Below, piece after piece: positions 10,401 through 21,145 of a DNA stretch of 64,000 nt. The first letter of the stretch is position 1. Every line of letters begins with the position of its first letter. Under the pieces are notes generated by a model. That model was not told the DNA's origin, did no database searches, and saw only the letters and a list, made by a program, of their open reading frames with translations. Position numbers and translations under genes: made by a program. The DNA lies in NCBI GenBank assembly GCA_964019425.1, contig OZ025795.1, forward strand, positions 748,001 to 812,000. The letters are read 5' to 3'. This stretch comes from Flectonema sp. DT1601 (taxonomy: Eukaryota > Euglenozoa > Diplonemea > Diplonemida > Diplonemidae).

Positions 10401-13400
10401 AAGTACCCGCTGATCACCCCGTCCGCCACCGTCCCTGTCAGCGCTCCAGGACCTTGGTACCCGGAGTAGTCGATGATCAAGACGTCCGATCCCATCTTCC
10501 TCCCCGAAAACTCGCCCCCGATCCGTGGATTGATCAGGGTCACCCTCATGTCCGCCGCCGGTTCCTGGTTTGAAAACTCCAAGCTCGGCACCTGCACAAT
10601 CGTCGGCACGCTCGCCGTTCCCGGGTTGTGCGGGTCTTCGATGTGGATCTCCACCACAGCGTTCGCGGGACCACCGCTGATGTGTCGGACGACGATGTTC
10701 ACGTCGTTGCTCCCCGCCGGAGCGTAAGCATACAGCGTCGGAGGGCCTCCAGGAACTCCACCCCCACTCCCCCCCGGCGGCCCTGGAGGTGGCGGAGTGC
10801 TGGTCTTGTCCTCGACAAACGGATTGCCCCCGCCGTCTGGGTCTCCACCACCACCACCTCCACCTCCACCGCCAGCGCACCCACCAAACCCGAGCGTGAA
10901 GAGAGTTTGCCATCCAAAAAACGGAACGCGGAATTGAACCTTCACCTTGATAGACACACACAGCGTAGTCTTGATGGTCACCATCTCGCCCAACCCTCCA
11001 GAGAGGACCTCGCTGATCCGCAACTTTCCATCGCCGTTCGGATCGTTCAGATCCACGGTTGCCGAAACCTCGATGCTCCCGGAAGCTTCTCCCCGCAACA
11101 CTCCCAGATTCACAGATCCGGAGGCCTCGATCACAACTTCCAAACTCAGCTCTGGGACGTCCACCCCCCCGGTCCCGGTTGCGATGTCCGTATCCGAGAT
11201 GAAGAACCCGTCGAGTGCCAGTTCCGGCTTCCCCTGCTCAATCGCACGCCTGATCCCAGACGTGTCGTACCCGGCAGCTATTTGTGCATTGAAATCAAAC
11301 AACCCGTAGAACCCAACCGCCACGATGTCCACATCGAACCCAAACTCGACGATCAGCTGCACGTCCAACTTCGGACTCTCGATGGTGAAGATGTCGATGT
11401 CCCTCCCCATCAGGAGCTGCAGCAGCGACTGCGGCTTCAGGAACGGCATCTTGAAGTACTTCGATGACGAAAGCCTCTTAAACAGCCCGCTCAACCCGTT
11501 CTTCGAAGTTGGGTTGGGATCCGCCTTCTGCAGCTGCTCGTGCGCCAGATCCTCCGGCCCACCCGTCCTCGGCGCGCCAACTTCGGCGAAAGTCTTCTTC
11601 TTGATGTCGTACACGTAGTCCCCGAAGTTCAGCTTCAGTCCGTTCGCATTGCTCAGGTCCACCTTCGCCAGCGCCTCGATGATCCCGACGATGTCCAGGA
11701 TCATCTCCACGTACCCTCCCAACCCGTACACGTGTCCACGAACAGGGCCGTTGCTCAAAATGCCGTTGATGATCAACTCCGGCAGGTCGATGAAGCTGAT
11801 GTCGCCGCTCCCCATATCCGACAGCAGCGGGATCGGCTCCGACAGCTTCCCCAAAACCTCCCCGACCGGACCCACGATCGGCGAAATCTTGTCCAAGATC
11901 GGCTTCAGTAGGTCCGACATGAACGACCCCAGGTCCAGCGTCACATCGCGAAACGTGATCGACCCCTCGGGGCTTCCGTTCGACAAAAACTTCGAGTTTG
12001 GAGACACAGGCGTCGGAGGCCGCGTCGCCGGCTTGTCCTCCGGCTTCACGAATGTCACCCCGTACTCGGCAACGATGTCGCAACTGAAGCTCGGCATCCC
12101 GGAGCTCCCAGCAATCCCAACCTCGGCCCGCAAGTTCGCACGCGCCACGATCGATGGCGTGAACACGAAGACATCCGACCCCAGCACCCGCATCTCGGAA
12201 AACGTCAGCAGCCCATCCTGGTTGGCCACTGCGTTCCGCGCCACGTTGTCCCGGATGTCGATCGTCATCCCTCCGTACACGTGCGTCGTCCCGTCCTGCA
12301 GCTCCTCCACCTCAGCCTGCAAGAACAGCAACTGACCGGTCGCCTTCAGTCCCACGAACGACATCTGCATCGAAACCTGCACCTCATCTGGCTCGGCCAC
12401 CGCGAAGTAGAATCCCTTCGAAAGCGAAATCCCGAACCGTAGGTTGATCAGCCACGAAAGCTCAAACGCGATGTCGCCTTGCACATCCAGCCCAAGCTCC
12501 AGGTCCTCGAGACCCAAGTCGAAGTCAAACCCCTTCGTCAGCGAAATCAGGTCCCCGATGTCGGCAACCCACTCAACCGAGTCCGCGTTCGTCATGTCCG
12601 CCCCGGCCACCAGGTTCCCGTCCGCGTCGAGCACCCCCGGCATCACTTGACCCTGCTTGTCCCGAACCTCCACCCCGACCTTCTTCGTCGAGTCCATCAC
12701 CCCAGCCGCCTGCAACCCTTCTGTCATCTTCGCCGCGAGTGCCCCGGCCACGCTGTTTTCGGTGATCCCCCCAGACCCACGATCGATTGCGTCCTTTACC
12801 TCCCGCACCTTCTCCATCACCTTCACCCGAAACTTGTTGATGAACCCTTCCTCGAGAATCGATCGCACCTTGTCCTTCACTATCGGAATCCTGATCGTCG
12901 AAAGCAACCCCCCGGCTCCCGTAACCGCCAGCTGCACCTTCCCGAAGAACCCGTCGATCCCTGACACCAGGGACTCAGGGTTCTGCAGCAAGATCACGAG
13001 GGGATTGACGTTCAGCAACTTCTTCAGGCTCCCCGTAATGCTGCTCGGATCCGGCGTGAACGTCACAATCTCCCCCACGTACTCTCTCTTCGTCACCTTC
13101 GCAAGCAGGGTCTCGAGGTTCACCACCACCGTCATCGGCGGAGAGATCGGAACTTGGTCCATCGGCAGCGTCACCTTCGCCGTTCCCGTCGTCTCCAGAA
13201 GCATTTTCTCCTTCAGCGCCTGCAGTCCCAAGTGCAGCTCGAAGTGTTCCTGCAACCCGAACCTAAACTGCGCATCAAAGGTCAGCTCCCCGTTTGTCAC
13301 CGTCACCGCCAGAGGTCCTAAGTTCGCATCGAAGTTTAAGTTAGCGATCGATACGCTCAGCAACACCGTCACCCCCGACTCCTGCATGATCACCGGCTTC

Positions 13401-16400
13401 ATCGTATTGAATCCCAGCATCATTCCCATCTTGTACCGAAACGCAACCGATCCCTTCACCACCAGGTCGAACTGCCCGCTCACGTCCACGATGTTCGATA
13501 TCAAGTCCAGCTGGTCGGCTGGGATGTTCGCCAGTCCCAACAATTCCTTCAAGTCCAGATCAAAACCGGAAGAAATTTCAAAATCCTTGTCGATGTTCAG
13601 GTCCATGAAGAACACCGCATCGGGGTCCGTTTCTAATCCCAACTCGAACCCGCACGAGCGGTAGCATTCGGTCGACTTGTCGTCGGAGAGCCCCATAGCC
13701 ACTTCGATTACCTCCTCGAAGTTCTCTCCTGCTAAGGACAGAACGTCTTCCAAATCTTTCAGCAGGCCTGTGATCGGTGCCAAGAAGTCCCCAACCGACT
13801 TCCCGATGATCGGCAGCTGCACGTCCATTCCCTCAAGCTGCGCAAGCACCTCGCGAAGGCTCACGTCAGGAGGCGGGGATGCCGTCGTCCCTGACTGCAA
13901 CACCGCAATCTCCCTCGCGTTTTTAACGCCTGGAATCTTAACGTCTGCCGCACCTGTTATAAAGAGGCCAACATTCTTAAACAGAGTTCCAGGTGAAAAC
14001 CCTGAAACTTCAAACTTCGCCTTGGCTGTCCTGGAGAACTGCAGATTCAAACTGCCGAAGATGACGATGTCCAAATCATTCCATTGAGGAAAGAAACGCT
14101 CCTTGTTTCTTTCGAAACGATCGCTGAGCTCAACACCGAGGACGTCCGCCCCAAACAGCTTCGCAGATATAGATATCCCCGGAGTAGGAATGACGTAGTC
14201 AAGATACCTCCACGGCAGGATAGAGGCATATTTCGAGTCAGCAAAGTGTCTGGAACGGTTGCGAATGCCACGGGCAAAGACCATCTTCGATACAGCCCCG
14301 CCCCTCCGGTAGTAACCCGCAAATATTGGCCACTTCAAAGTGAATTCCGCTTCGAATCCGAGAAACGACAGCGGGTTCACTTCTAGATTCCCGTACACTG
14401 CTAAGTCCAATCGTACGTCTCTGATGTTAAAGGCATCACCTACCGGCAGTGAACGAGTATGCTGAATATTTTTCACCTTTGACGCAGCGTTATGTATGTC
14501 TGGTCGCTCGATTCCAAATATATTCACACCGCTGACCCTCAAGGAGAAAACTTGGTAAGTAACGCTTCCCTCAATAACGTTCTTCAAATGAGTCGCCGAA
14601 ACGACATCCAACTGGTACTTCGGCTTGCTCAACACGTCCTCGATCAGGCTTGCCCTGACTTTATCATCACGAGGTGCGAACTTCACTTCCGTACCTTTGC
14701 GAAAGCTGATAGTTGTCATCTTGATGGTGGCCTCTTCATCCTTAACAAGGTAAAGGTCTGCCGTGTAGCTTGTGTCGTAACCGGGAACCGGACAACTCGT
14801 CGAGCTCAGGATAGAGAACGCACACGACCCAAGTTCCTTACACTCAACTGTCCTCTTGGTCACGTTTCCGACCGTTTTCTTGGTATACACAAGCTTATCC
14901 TGAGGACAATCCGGAACCCGCAACTGAGCTTCGACAAGCTTCTCCCACGGGCTACTCTTGTTATCCACTGTCACAGTGAACCTACAAGTTTTTTCCCTGT
15001 CAACCGAGTTAGGTGCCCATTTAATCTCCACGCGGATGTCTCTCGTGACGCTGTCGTCAAGCTCCTCCCACGCACCTTTTGTGGTCACATCCAAACGTCT
15101 GCTGGCTATCACTTGCTTCACCGATCCGAGGTAGTCTTTAACTTTGTAGTTTGCTATTCTAAGTTTGTCCTGCGGCACGAATATGAACTTACCTACATTA
15201 CTTCCGGCTAAGTCTCCTACATATAACTGGAACAGCCTTTTTTTGTCTTGATCACTTGGATTCTTGCCGTTGACTTCCACAATATTTGCCCGCCACTTCG
15301 CTAGCTTCAATCTCCTGGGTAAAGGTTGTGGCCGTACCCAAGGTTGTGGCCGTACCCCACTCGGCGGAAGTGGGACCACCACGGCCCCCACGGGTCTCAG
15401 TTCAAGTAAGACGCGTACGGAGGGAAGCGACAGCTCTCCATCAGTCTGGTACGTCGTTAACGCAGGCGTGAAGAGATTCTTGGGAAGCACAGCGTTCGAC
15501 ACAACGAAGGTGCATTCCACCGGGGGAACAGTACCGCAGACCATCGATGAGCGAAGACCAAGCTTGTTCAGTTCGTTGGAAACCCATCTCACGTTTGCTA
15601 CCACATTCATCTTCCCCTTGCTAAAAGGAACTAACAGTGCATACGGCAAAAAACTGCTATCGAATATAACCACATCGGATCCAGATCCCGACACCAATTT
15701 AAACCGATATGAGCACCCTCCAACAATCAGCTTTGCATCTGAGATCCCAAATATTTCTTTTTCACTCGCATAATTCACCAGCTGAAACTGCCACGTGTTG
15801 GTCGCGGTTATTCTGTACAAGAACCCAGAAACGGCATTTGCCGACTCAACCCTGACGTTGACCTCCGCACCGACCTTGAATTTCAGAAGACCTGTCTTAA
15901 TGGTGGCCAACCAGTTCTCGCCTGCTCCCACCGTAATCGAGTTGGCTACGTTGTCCACTATGAATGAAAGGGTGGTAGACACTGACGCAGTATCCGTTGA
16001 CGTCGCATACTCGATGACGATACTCTTCTCCAGTTTGTTGTCTCCCTTGCCGATTGCAATTTCAAATTCCAACCCCATGTTGAAATTGAAAGAGGATGTT
16101 AGGTTGGCCTGAATCTCCCATTCCTTTATCGGTAAAAGTGGATTCGTCGGCTTCACAGAGAGCGAAACGATGTGTTCGTCGAATCTATACTTGTAGTCAA
16201 TTTCAAGTTCAACAGGCCACCTCGACGTATAGTCGAAATCAGCCGTGCTAAGTCCTTGCGTCTTGACTCCCCGACGCATGACATGCCGCTGGTGATCTTT
16301 CACAGAGTACTTGGGTTTGCCTTGAATCAGTGCGATAAAATTCACGATATTGTCAAACGCCGGTCCCTTGGGAACCTTCGCCACCTGCACATTCGGCCAT

Positions 16401-17848
16401 CCCAGAAACCCCACGTGCGACGGAGTCACCTTCAACACCGCCGGTCTCACTGGTTTCCCCGTCGTGCAGAACTTGATCGTCTGGGGATCGGCAACGTTGT
16501 TTGTCGCCTCCGTGATTTCGATCCGCTCTTCGATCCCAGGAACCATCCGTGCGGCGCCTCTGAGGTACCCGATCAAGTTCTGCTTATCCGACGGGTCGGG
16601 AATCGTAACCGGAACGTCGTAAACCTGTCCGTCCACCTCGAAACTGAAGGAACCGGTGACAGCCGTCGTCGACATCCCCCAGTCCTTCGGCAAGTCAGCC
16701 TCTACACACAAAGACAGACGGCGGGACTCCGGAATCGCCTGCATCAGGTAATCCACAATGTAGCTTCTGAAGACAGCCCCAGATCTCTGAATGAAGTCCA
16801 CCTTCGCCGCGCTCACATTGTAAAACTCAGAAAACGGTTCATCTTCCAACCCGAGGTCCATGTCAGCGGCAATCGGATCCGACATATCCGCAGCTAATCT
16901 CAGCAGGGGTTCCAGCAGCCTCGAGCCGCTTCCTCCCAGATTGCCGATTTCCTCAGCGAACCCGTTGTACGTCACTGTCGTGCTGACATTCGTGTCGGCT
17001 TCAAAGATGTCCGTCACCGCAAGGTCGATCGTATTTGCTCCCGTCCCCAGAAACTCCGCCAACCCGTTCACCGCGAAGTGCGCGGCCACAGTTCCGTAGA
17101 AGCTGATGGCACCCGAATGCTGACAGCCAGCTCCCAAACACTCAATGAGAGTCGGCAGCTCAAACCCGGCCTTCAACTCCCATTCAATATCAGAGATCGT
17201 CTGCTCAAATGCCATCACACACTTGATGTTGTTGAGGAAGATCTTAGTGCTCCCAGACCCTCCCTTGAAGGAAAACTGCTCAATCTTGAAACTGAATCCC
17301 GCCGATGTCGCCCTCAGGGATATCGTGACATCCAAGTAGTTGATCCAGTTCACACCACTCGGCAACTCGAACGTCCAGTCCGGCACGAGGAGGAGCGCCC
17401 CGATGCGAGGATAGATGTTCTGGATTTCAAACTTCAGCTCCTCCGAGAACGTCAACTTCACATCCGTCGCCAACGCCTGTTGGTCGTACGTGACATCCAC
17501 ACTCGGTGAAGGAAGTGCGAAGTCCTTCAGCATGTCCAAGAGCAACTCCATCAGCTTCGACTTCAGCCCGTCGGCGTCTGTCGGCGTCACTGCTGCAATT
17601 CCCTCGATTGTTCCCCTGCTGCTCGCGTAGTCGAAGAAATTCCAATCCGTGAAGTCCTCCAGCTTCTTCCCCTCCAATGCCGGGATTACCATCCTCATCT
17701 TATCCTCGTTCAGGAGAGCGCCTCCAACCACACCGAGTTCCGCGAACCCGTTTTGCAGCTGCCCCCACACCCCGCCGTCGATCACCTGACCGCCCACCGC
17801 AGTCACTGCAGTCGTCAGCAGCAAGGCCACTGATCTCATTTTCATCAT
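7469..17848 (-). CDS. giant secreted multidomain protein with CAP and EGF-like modules
   Basis: This is a single uninterrupted ORF of 3459 aa. Residues 1-21 (MMKMRSVALLLTTAVTAVGG) form a clear signal peptide. Most of the first 2300 residues are long beta-rich, amphipathic stretches with loosely repeated blocks of the type xLxLGLDVxGxIxFxL. Two EF-hand-like calcium loops occur (NQDGLLTFSE near 1880, DPNGDGKLRISE near 2272), then a Gly/Pro-rich linker near 2320. The C-terminal third is Cys-rich: an EGF-like module (about 2546-2590), a CAP/SCP domain (about 2665-2840, with NKVRSDHGVSSIVWDD and a degenerate ENFVQMVSKT), an EGF-like block after it, and another near 3260-3300. No membrane anchor is visible. 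It is probably an extracellular, surface-coat or adhesive protein. GC content is clearly higher than in most neighbours. The acceptor lies 33 nt before the ATG. Confidence 0.88.
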   Translation of the reverse strand: MMKMRSVALLLTTAVTAVGGQVIDGGVWGQLQNGFAELGVVGGALLNEDKMRMVIPALEGKKLEDFTDWNFFDYASSRGTIEGIAAVTPTDADGLKSKLMELLLDMLKDFALPSPSVDVTYDQQALATDVKLTFSEELKFEIQNIYPRIGALLLVPDWTFELPSGVNWINYLDVTISLRATSAGFSFKIEQFSFKGGSGSTKIFLNNIKCVMAFEQTISDIEWELKAGFELPTLIECLGAGCQHSGAISFYGTVAAHFAVNGLAEFLGTGANTIDLAVTDIFEADTNVSTTVTYNGFAEEIGNLGGSGSRLLEPLLRLAADMSDPIAADMDLGLEDEPFSEFYNVSAAKVDFIQRSGAVFRSYIVDYLMQAIPESRRLSLCVEADLPKDWGMSTTAVTGSFSFEVDGQVYDVPVTIPDPSDKQNLIGYLRGAARMVPGIEERIEITEATNNVADPQTIKFCTTGKPVRPAVLKVTPSHVGFLGWPNVQVAKVPKGPAFDNIVNFIALIQGKPKYSVKDHQRHVMRRGVKTQGLSTADFDYTSRWPVELEIDYKYRFDEHIVSLSVKPTNPLLPIKEWEIQANLTSSFNFNMGLEFEIAIGKGDNKLEKSIVIEYATSTDTASVSTTLSFIVDNVANSITVGAGENWLATIKTGLLKFKVGAEVNVRVESANAVSGFLYRITATNTWQFQLVNYASEKEIFGISDAKLIVGGCSYRFKLVSGSGSDVVIFDSSFLPYALLVPFSKGKMNVVANVRWVSNELNKLGLRSSMVCGTVPPVECTFVVSNAVLPKNLFTPALTTYQTDGELSLPSVRVLLELRPVGAVVVPLPPSGVRPQPWVRPQPLPRRLKLAKWRANIVEVNGKNPSDQDKKRLFQLYVGDLAGSNVGKFIFVPQDKLRIANYKVKDYLGSVKQVIASRRLDVTTKGAWEELDDSVTRDIRVEIKWAPNSVDREKTCRFTVTVDNKSSPWEKLVEAQLRVPDCPQDKLVYTKKTVGNVTKRTVECKELGSCAFSILSSTSCPVPGYDTSYTADLYLVKDEEATIKMTTISFRKGTEVKFAPRDDKVRASLIEDVLSKPKYQLDVVSATHLKNVIEGSVTYQVFSLRVSGVNIFGIERPDIHNAASKVKNIQHTRSLPVGDAFNIRDVRLDLAVYGNLEVNPLSFLGFEAEFTLKWPIFAGYYRRGGAVSKMVFARGIRNRSRHFADSKYASILPWRYLDYVIPTPGISISAKLFGADVLGVELSDRFERNKERFFPQWNDLDIVIFGSLNLQFSRTAKAKFEVSGFSPGTLFKNVGLFITGAADVKIPGVKNAREIAVLQSGTTASPPPDVSLREVLAQLEGMDVQLPIIGKSVGDFLAPITGLLKDLEDVLSLAGENFEEVIEVAMGLSDDKSTECYRSCGFELGLETDPDAVFFMDLNIDKDFEISSGFDLDLKELLGLANIPADQLDLISNIVDVSGQFDLVVKGSVAFRYKMGMMLGFNTMKPVIMQESGVTVLLSVSIANLNFDANLGPLAVTVTNGELTFDAQFRFGLQEHFELHLGLQALKEKMLLETTGTAKVTLPMDQVPISPPMTVVVNLETLLAKVTKREYVGEIVTFTPDPSSITGSLKKLLNVNPLVILLQNPESLVSGIDGFFGKVQLAVTGAGGLLSTIRIPIVKDKVRSILEEGFINKFRVKVMEKVREVKDAIDRGSGGITENSVAGALAAKMTEGLQAAGVMDSTKKVGVEVRDKQGQVMPGVLDADGNLVAGADMTNADSVEWVADIGDLISLTKGFDFDLGLEDLELGLDVQGDIAFELSWLINLRFGISLSKGFYFAVAEPDEVQVSMQMSFVGLKATGQLLFLQAEVEELQDGTTHVYGGMTIDIRDNVARNAVANQDGLLTFSEMRVLGSDVFVFTPSIVARANLRAEVGIAGSSGMPSFSCDIVAEYGVTFVKPEDKPATRPPTPVSPNSKFLSNGSPEGSITFRDVTLDLGSFMSDLLKPILDKISPIVGPVGEVLGKLSEPIPLLSDMGSGDISFIDLPELIINGILSNGPVRGHVYGLGGYVEMILDIVGIIEALAKVDLSNANGLKLNFGDYVYDIKKKTFAEVGAPRTGGPEDLAHEQLQKADPNPTSKNGLSGLFKRLSSSKYFKMPFLKPQSLLQLLMGRDIDIFTIESPKLDVQLIVEFGFDVDIVAVGFYGLFDFNAQIAAGYDTSGIRRAIEQGKPELALDGFFISDTDIATGTGGVDVPELSLEVVIEASGSVNLGVLRGEASGSIEVSATVDLNDPNGDGKLRISEVLSGGLGEMVTIKTTLCVSIKVKVQFRVPFFGWQTLFTLGFGGCAGGGGGGGGGGDPDGGGNPFVEDKTSTPPPPGPPGGSGGGVPGGPPTLYAYAPAGSNDVNIVVRHISGGPANAVVEIHIEDPHNPGTASVPTIVQVPSLEFSNQEPAADMRVTLINPRIGGEFSGRKMGSDVLIIDYSGYQGPGALTGTVADGVISGYLLGGAGIRYSDFSQVIVKLPRAPRVGPSKTAVSPDCGAGCKAVSVEPTDGIDGDGRKIGNPPAITCDNQFVCGTKGTCVTDAMQVASCDCTSPFVGMRCDEYDVGAPAIATPAPTQAVFECNRRSRNSMSCGNYEACKNLGCTCVVPWPGSCTVCCGMYNPPDPSPKTSCEKKVGTDTCFVTPSAWQKKQILDFTNKVRSDHGVSSIVWDDGMAQTVRDSPGLEKVCTTDRSSFSHEWNLNPNQYGADWNNENRVVSSLSDGGTGKDPIFRFSGVDGEKSTVSWYCAEEGCWDYASSAGGAQNNPPDTEGSENFVQMVSKTNVAMACALCSYNTFKAGPEEYYNVNIVCAFKNDGRGAKPLPEQVFPLACRNGGTWNPAVRRCQCPPKEAVDKGFFAECVGQYKDHSGNFMVECTKYVEYNGYFCGIATASHGDVHFIGPATGGAFKVTRDIHGDDDVSYRLYTDDKHTVTANFRTCFGTTIATCMRNIAIRDNAGLYSIEFVEYPLPPPITGGIPPLLKVNCETIGADYYLEKIPPTGGRVRVVGDVFFKHSKRGNRWIDVELFEDGDIKLEMEVSSSFHQEITFHLNMNFEYLASSKTPQGLAFDPHYGSDRDGDKWNDNTVPFCGGGGGVVIPQHRNPRALMNPVGVPVTPSSVTLDDARNYCGGDADRLGFAMRCCQVGARCDGMHAQCVMDACLLAGTIVNPGSAACPSELEQLFLSGDVVNADSCYCEKAKQAVNPATGSCGSCRSHWYPSSDHLAAAVSTAASLAGTCDRYCHPDVTCGGRGSCNADGMCVCAGGLAVATSCPYYGVQKDGVQLRMNAMNGGSSTKGLGLDLIQMPDVYGQMDVFLPSYPVTAGSTFKVECGSSVMCTFIVVVYHCSPCSSKHNLGFPSTLPASGWDTASCAPKFEIAGEGYPMTAFKKSIANGESLELPSAQTDGSYVAVFGLESELPDDWCHKPKGPSFGSGSGCRCF

Positions 17849-18982
17849 TTTGCTTTGAAAGCAGCCCCACGCAGAGGACTTCTGAAATAGTTTCTGTTTT
17901 TTTTTGAGGGGGAAAGTGAAAAGTGAACTTAGTCAGTCAGCTGACCATTACCAGATGGCTGCACATCTGACGGGGAATGTAGTTTGTACAAAAGGGAGGA
18001 TTCATACTTTTTGGAGTACATCACATAATTATGTTGTTGAATGTAGAAGTGAAATAATGGTTTAATAGAATAGTAGAATAATATGATGGTGTAATCAATA
18101 ATTAGATTCTATTTTGTTTAAACTAGGTAATTAAAAAAGAAAACGAAAGGAAAAAAAAAAAAAAAAAAAAAAAAGGAGGACAATCTAAAAGAAAAGTATT
18201 GCTCAAATCTACTAAACAATAAAAATAATAATAAAAAAAAAGCAAAGTACTCAACTTTGCTAGAGTTTTTATTTTTTTTTTTTTATTTTTTTGATAATTG
18301 TAATTTGCAAAACGTAAAAACAATCGAAGAAAAAAAAAAAAAAGAAGAAAACGTAGGACCTTGCATTCAACAATAAAACAGATAGCTACATATATATCGC
18401 TAGACACCTGACAATTCTATAACATAATAAACGAAAGATTTGGCGGATTTGGAGGGGAGGGGGTGAAATGACAAAGTAGAAATATAGGGAGATGAAATCT
18501 AGAAGTCTACTACATGGTTACAATATGGAGTAGCTTTGTTACTTTGTGGCTTGACAACCAGAGGGAGAAGATCTCCGAATGAAAAAAAAAATAACAAATT
18601 TGTGTGACAAGGTTGAAGGGAGGAAAAAAACTGGGACATTCCTATCAGTAGACGAAATTTACCGAAACTGGTGTCACGCCAGTGAGTGATGTGCCGCCCC
18701 AGCCAAACTCCCCATCCGACTGGTGTCTCCAAGCGAGGGGACACAAGCCGAAGTCCGTTTGTAACCGGATACGGAACACATACAGAACACTTTGATCTAC
18801 AGGTTATGTGTTAATTTCTTCCCCTTTTCTTTTTTTTGGGACTTTTTTTTAATTATCCGCTGGTTGCAATGAGTCGTCTGTCTCTCTCCGAGAGCTCCTC
18901 TTCGCTGGGGATGCGTTTTTCATCCTTTTTGCAAATCGAATACTCCAAAACGACGATGGACGCTTCGTGACTTCTTCTACTA
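17849..18982. other. AT-rich intergenic region with a structured GC-richer patch
   Basis: The acceptor region of the giant gene lies at 17880-17900. A-runs and T-runs fill 18130-18350. A GC-richer patch at about 18655-18780 contains a perfect-looking 8-bp stem (GTGTCTCC / GGGGACAC with a 6-nt loop, about 18720-18745) and further short inverted repeats. No coding region is seen. Confidence 0.45.
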
Positions 18983-21145
18983 CTAGTAAGCAGCGCTGTA
19001 GTGTTGACCGCTGGGGTACTGGCCTCCCCAAGCTGAAGGTGGAACAGCTGTTTTTTTTTTTTTTTGGTTCTATTTTCCTTTTTTTCATCTCGAAGACATG
19101 CCTTTTGAAAGAGAATTGTTGGCAGCATAAACGTTAAAGCTATTTGTTATAAAGGTTTGCTACACACCTGCTGACCCTATACCAGAATGTTCATCATACG
19201 AGTACCCTCCTTTATGAACTGATGATATTTGGGATTGCGGTGCAGGATGGTAGTCCTGCAACACTTCACTGAAGAGCCCTTGTTGAGGAAGGTCTCTTTT
19301 CTGAGGGTAACCTTGAGAGGTCTGACTCTGGTAGGTCGAATAATTCTCTTTATCCTGACCCGATCCTGGGTGAACACGAGGTGGTGACAGAGGTTTCTGC
19401 AAACTTTTAATTGGACCTTCTTTTCTTCCGAGACTGAATTCGTTTGGTACGGTTACCTGGTTTTTCCAGTTTTTACCCGTCACCCAACCGCCTTTCTCCT
19501 TGTCGGTTTGTAGCTTGCGAGCCATGCGATGCCGCTCTACGAAATCACCAAATCCCCAAGCTTTCCCGTCACCTCCATAGATTCCTTCATCTTTGGATGG
19601 TCCATCAGAGAAGTATCCGATGTTAGGTTTAAACGGACAATCACTTCTCTCTTTGAGATCTCGCTCTAGGCGGGCCTCCCGAAGGTTCTCATCCTTCTTT
19701 TTCATTTGCTGCTGCGCTCGATTGAGAAAGTCCATGTTGTTGTTGGCTCTGTCTAGAGGCGGCCTACAGATTCGTGGTTTGAAGGTACAATCCTCCATGA
19801 CTTTAGATTCGTGTTGTGAGCGAAGGAGACCCATTCTCTTCTCCGATAGTTCCTTACCACGCTTACCTCGAAGATGAAAGTCAACTGTTGAGGAACGTCT
19901 GTGGAGAGATGACGATCGTCGCTGAGATGACTGAACTGATTCTTGAGCATCGAGGAACTGTTGCTGAAGTGCAGAGTAGTCTGTCTTTTGACCGTACAAA
20001 CGCTCTTTGCTAGTCTGACATAATCTACTAGCTATCTCATCAGAGACTGGATTAATTGCTGGCTTGTGAAGATGCTGTTCTCTCTCAAGAGTCTGTCTCA
20101 TTCCTTCTTCCTTTCTAGTTTTAGAAACCTCATGCCTCTCAAGGAGATCGTCTTCAACAGGAATACAACGTCTTAGTACTGCTGCATTCATAGTAATCCT
20201 AGGTGTGTGATAGCATTCTGTTCCTTCATCTTGCATTTTCTTTAGCGCTAAGTGATTCTTTCTCTCTTCTTTATCGAATGACTGTTCATACAATCTTTGA
20301 CAGATTTCACCATCTCTCTGTAAGTTAGCAGCGAAAGGTGTGATTTTTGGATTACCAGGCTGTTGTTCTACCTGCTCCTGTTGGTACTTTTCCCAAAGAT
20401 TTAATTTCGACAATCGGTCTCGTTCTAGAAGGGAGTCAGCGTGGGTGTAATGAGGTCCCCTCGAGATGCCGGAGTCGTCTTTTGTTTTCCTCTCTATAAT
20501 TCTTTGGGAATGCTCGTTTATTGTTGGAGCTGTTTGCATTTGGGAAAGTTCTTCAATTACAACTCTTTGTCTGGCGTCATCCAATTTTTGATCTCTTCGC
20601 TGCTTCCACTGATCTTGTACCCCACCTGAAGTGTTAGTTCGAACAGCTGCTCGCTTTCCTTTCTTTGTGATGTTGGGTTTGAAAGTAAATTGCGGTTTGT
20701 CTTCTTCTCTCCCAGCGCGAGCTTCTTTCAAGTCGTTTTGACGTCTGTTTTCCAATTCAATGAATCTCTCTTCGATCTTCCTGTCGTAGTTCTTTGAGCG
20801 TCCCATCTTTGTAATTCTTGGTTTTGCCCTCAGCTTTGCCAACTCGCTCTTTATTGCAACCTCTCTGCATGCTTCTTTCCTTTGTTCGTACAGCTTCCCC
20901 TTTTCTAGGAGTGTGTCGTGAAGTGGAACGCTTCTTCTTCTCGCGTGGATAATTGACTCCTCCTCTTCACTTAAGGTGTCTTCTTCCCATGCCCTTCCGC
21001 TTTCCTTTGTTACGAATGACGGCATCTCTCTCTGTCCCTGAAGCCATCTCTTGTGGTCTTCAAACTTTTCTTTATAACTTCGTAAAACATCTTCATGTCT
21101 AGTCAGACGATCTTCAATGTTGGTGGAGGCCGCCAACGATGCCAT
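18983..21145 (-). CDS. coiled-coil protein with repeated FKPxI motifs, cytoskeleton-like
   Basis: There are two exons, 19169-21145 (see note) and 18983-19047. The donor GTGTGT follows ...GSAG near 19167 and the acceptor is A-run-CAG at 19048-19050. The joint restores frame and ends ...SAWGGQYPSGQHYSAAY, giving about 680 aa. Note: the last base of exon 1 is 19168. The protein is highly charged and helical, with recurring short motifs (TFKPNITKKGK, TPRITMNA, TFKPRICRPP, PFKPNIGYF) spaced along the chain. Such FxPxI spacing is seen in many protist flagellar and cytoskeletal proteins, but I recognise no named family. The C-terminal region is rich in Gln, Ser and Tyr. A strong acceptor (TTAATTTCAG) lies 31 nt before the ATG. 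Function is inferred only from composition. Confidence 0.75.

Noticed and set aside
8999-10573. Plus-strand ORF of 524 codons (and others at 10628-11467 and 12657-13664) opposite the giant gene
   Set aside because: Arg/Pro/Ser-rich translations with no domains, lying antisense to a GC-rich coding region. These are typical shadow ORFs.
18849-19128. Two overlapping minus ORFs below the FKPxI coiled-coil gene
   Set aside because: Part of this stretch is the short last exon of that gene (18983-19047) in another frame; the ORFs otherwise translate an A-run as Lys.
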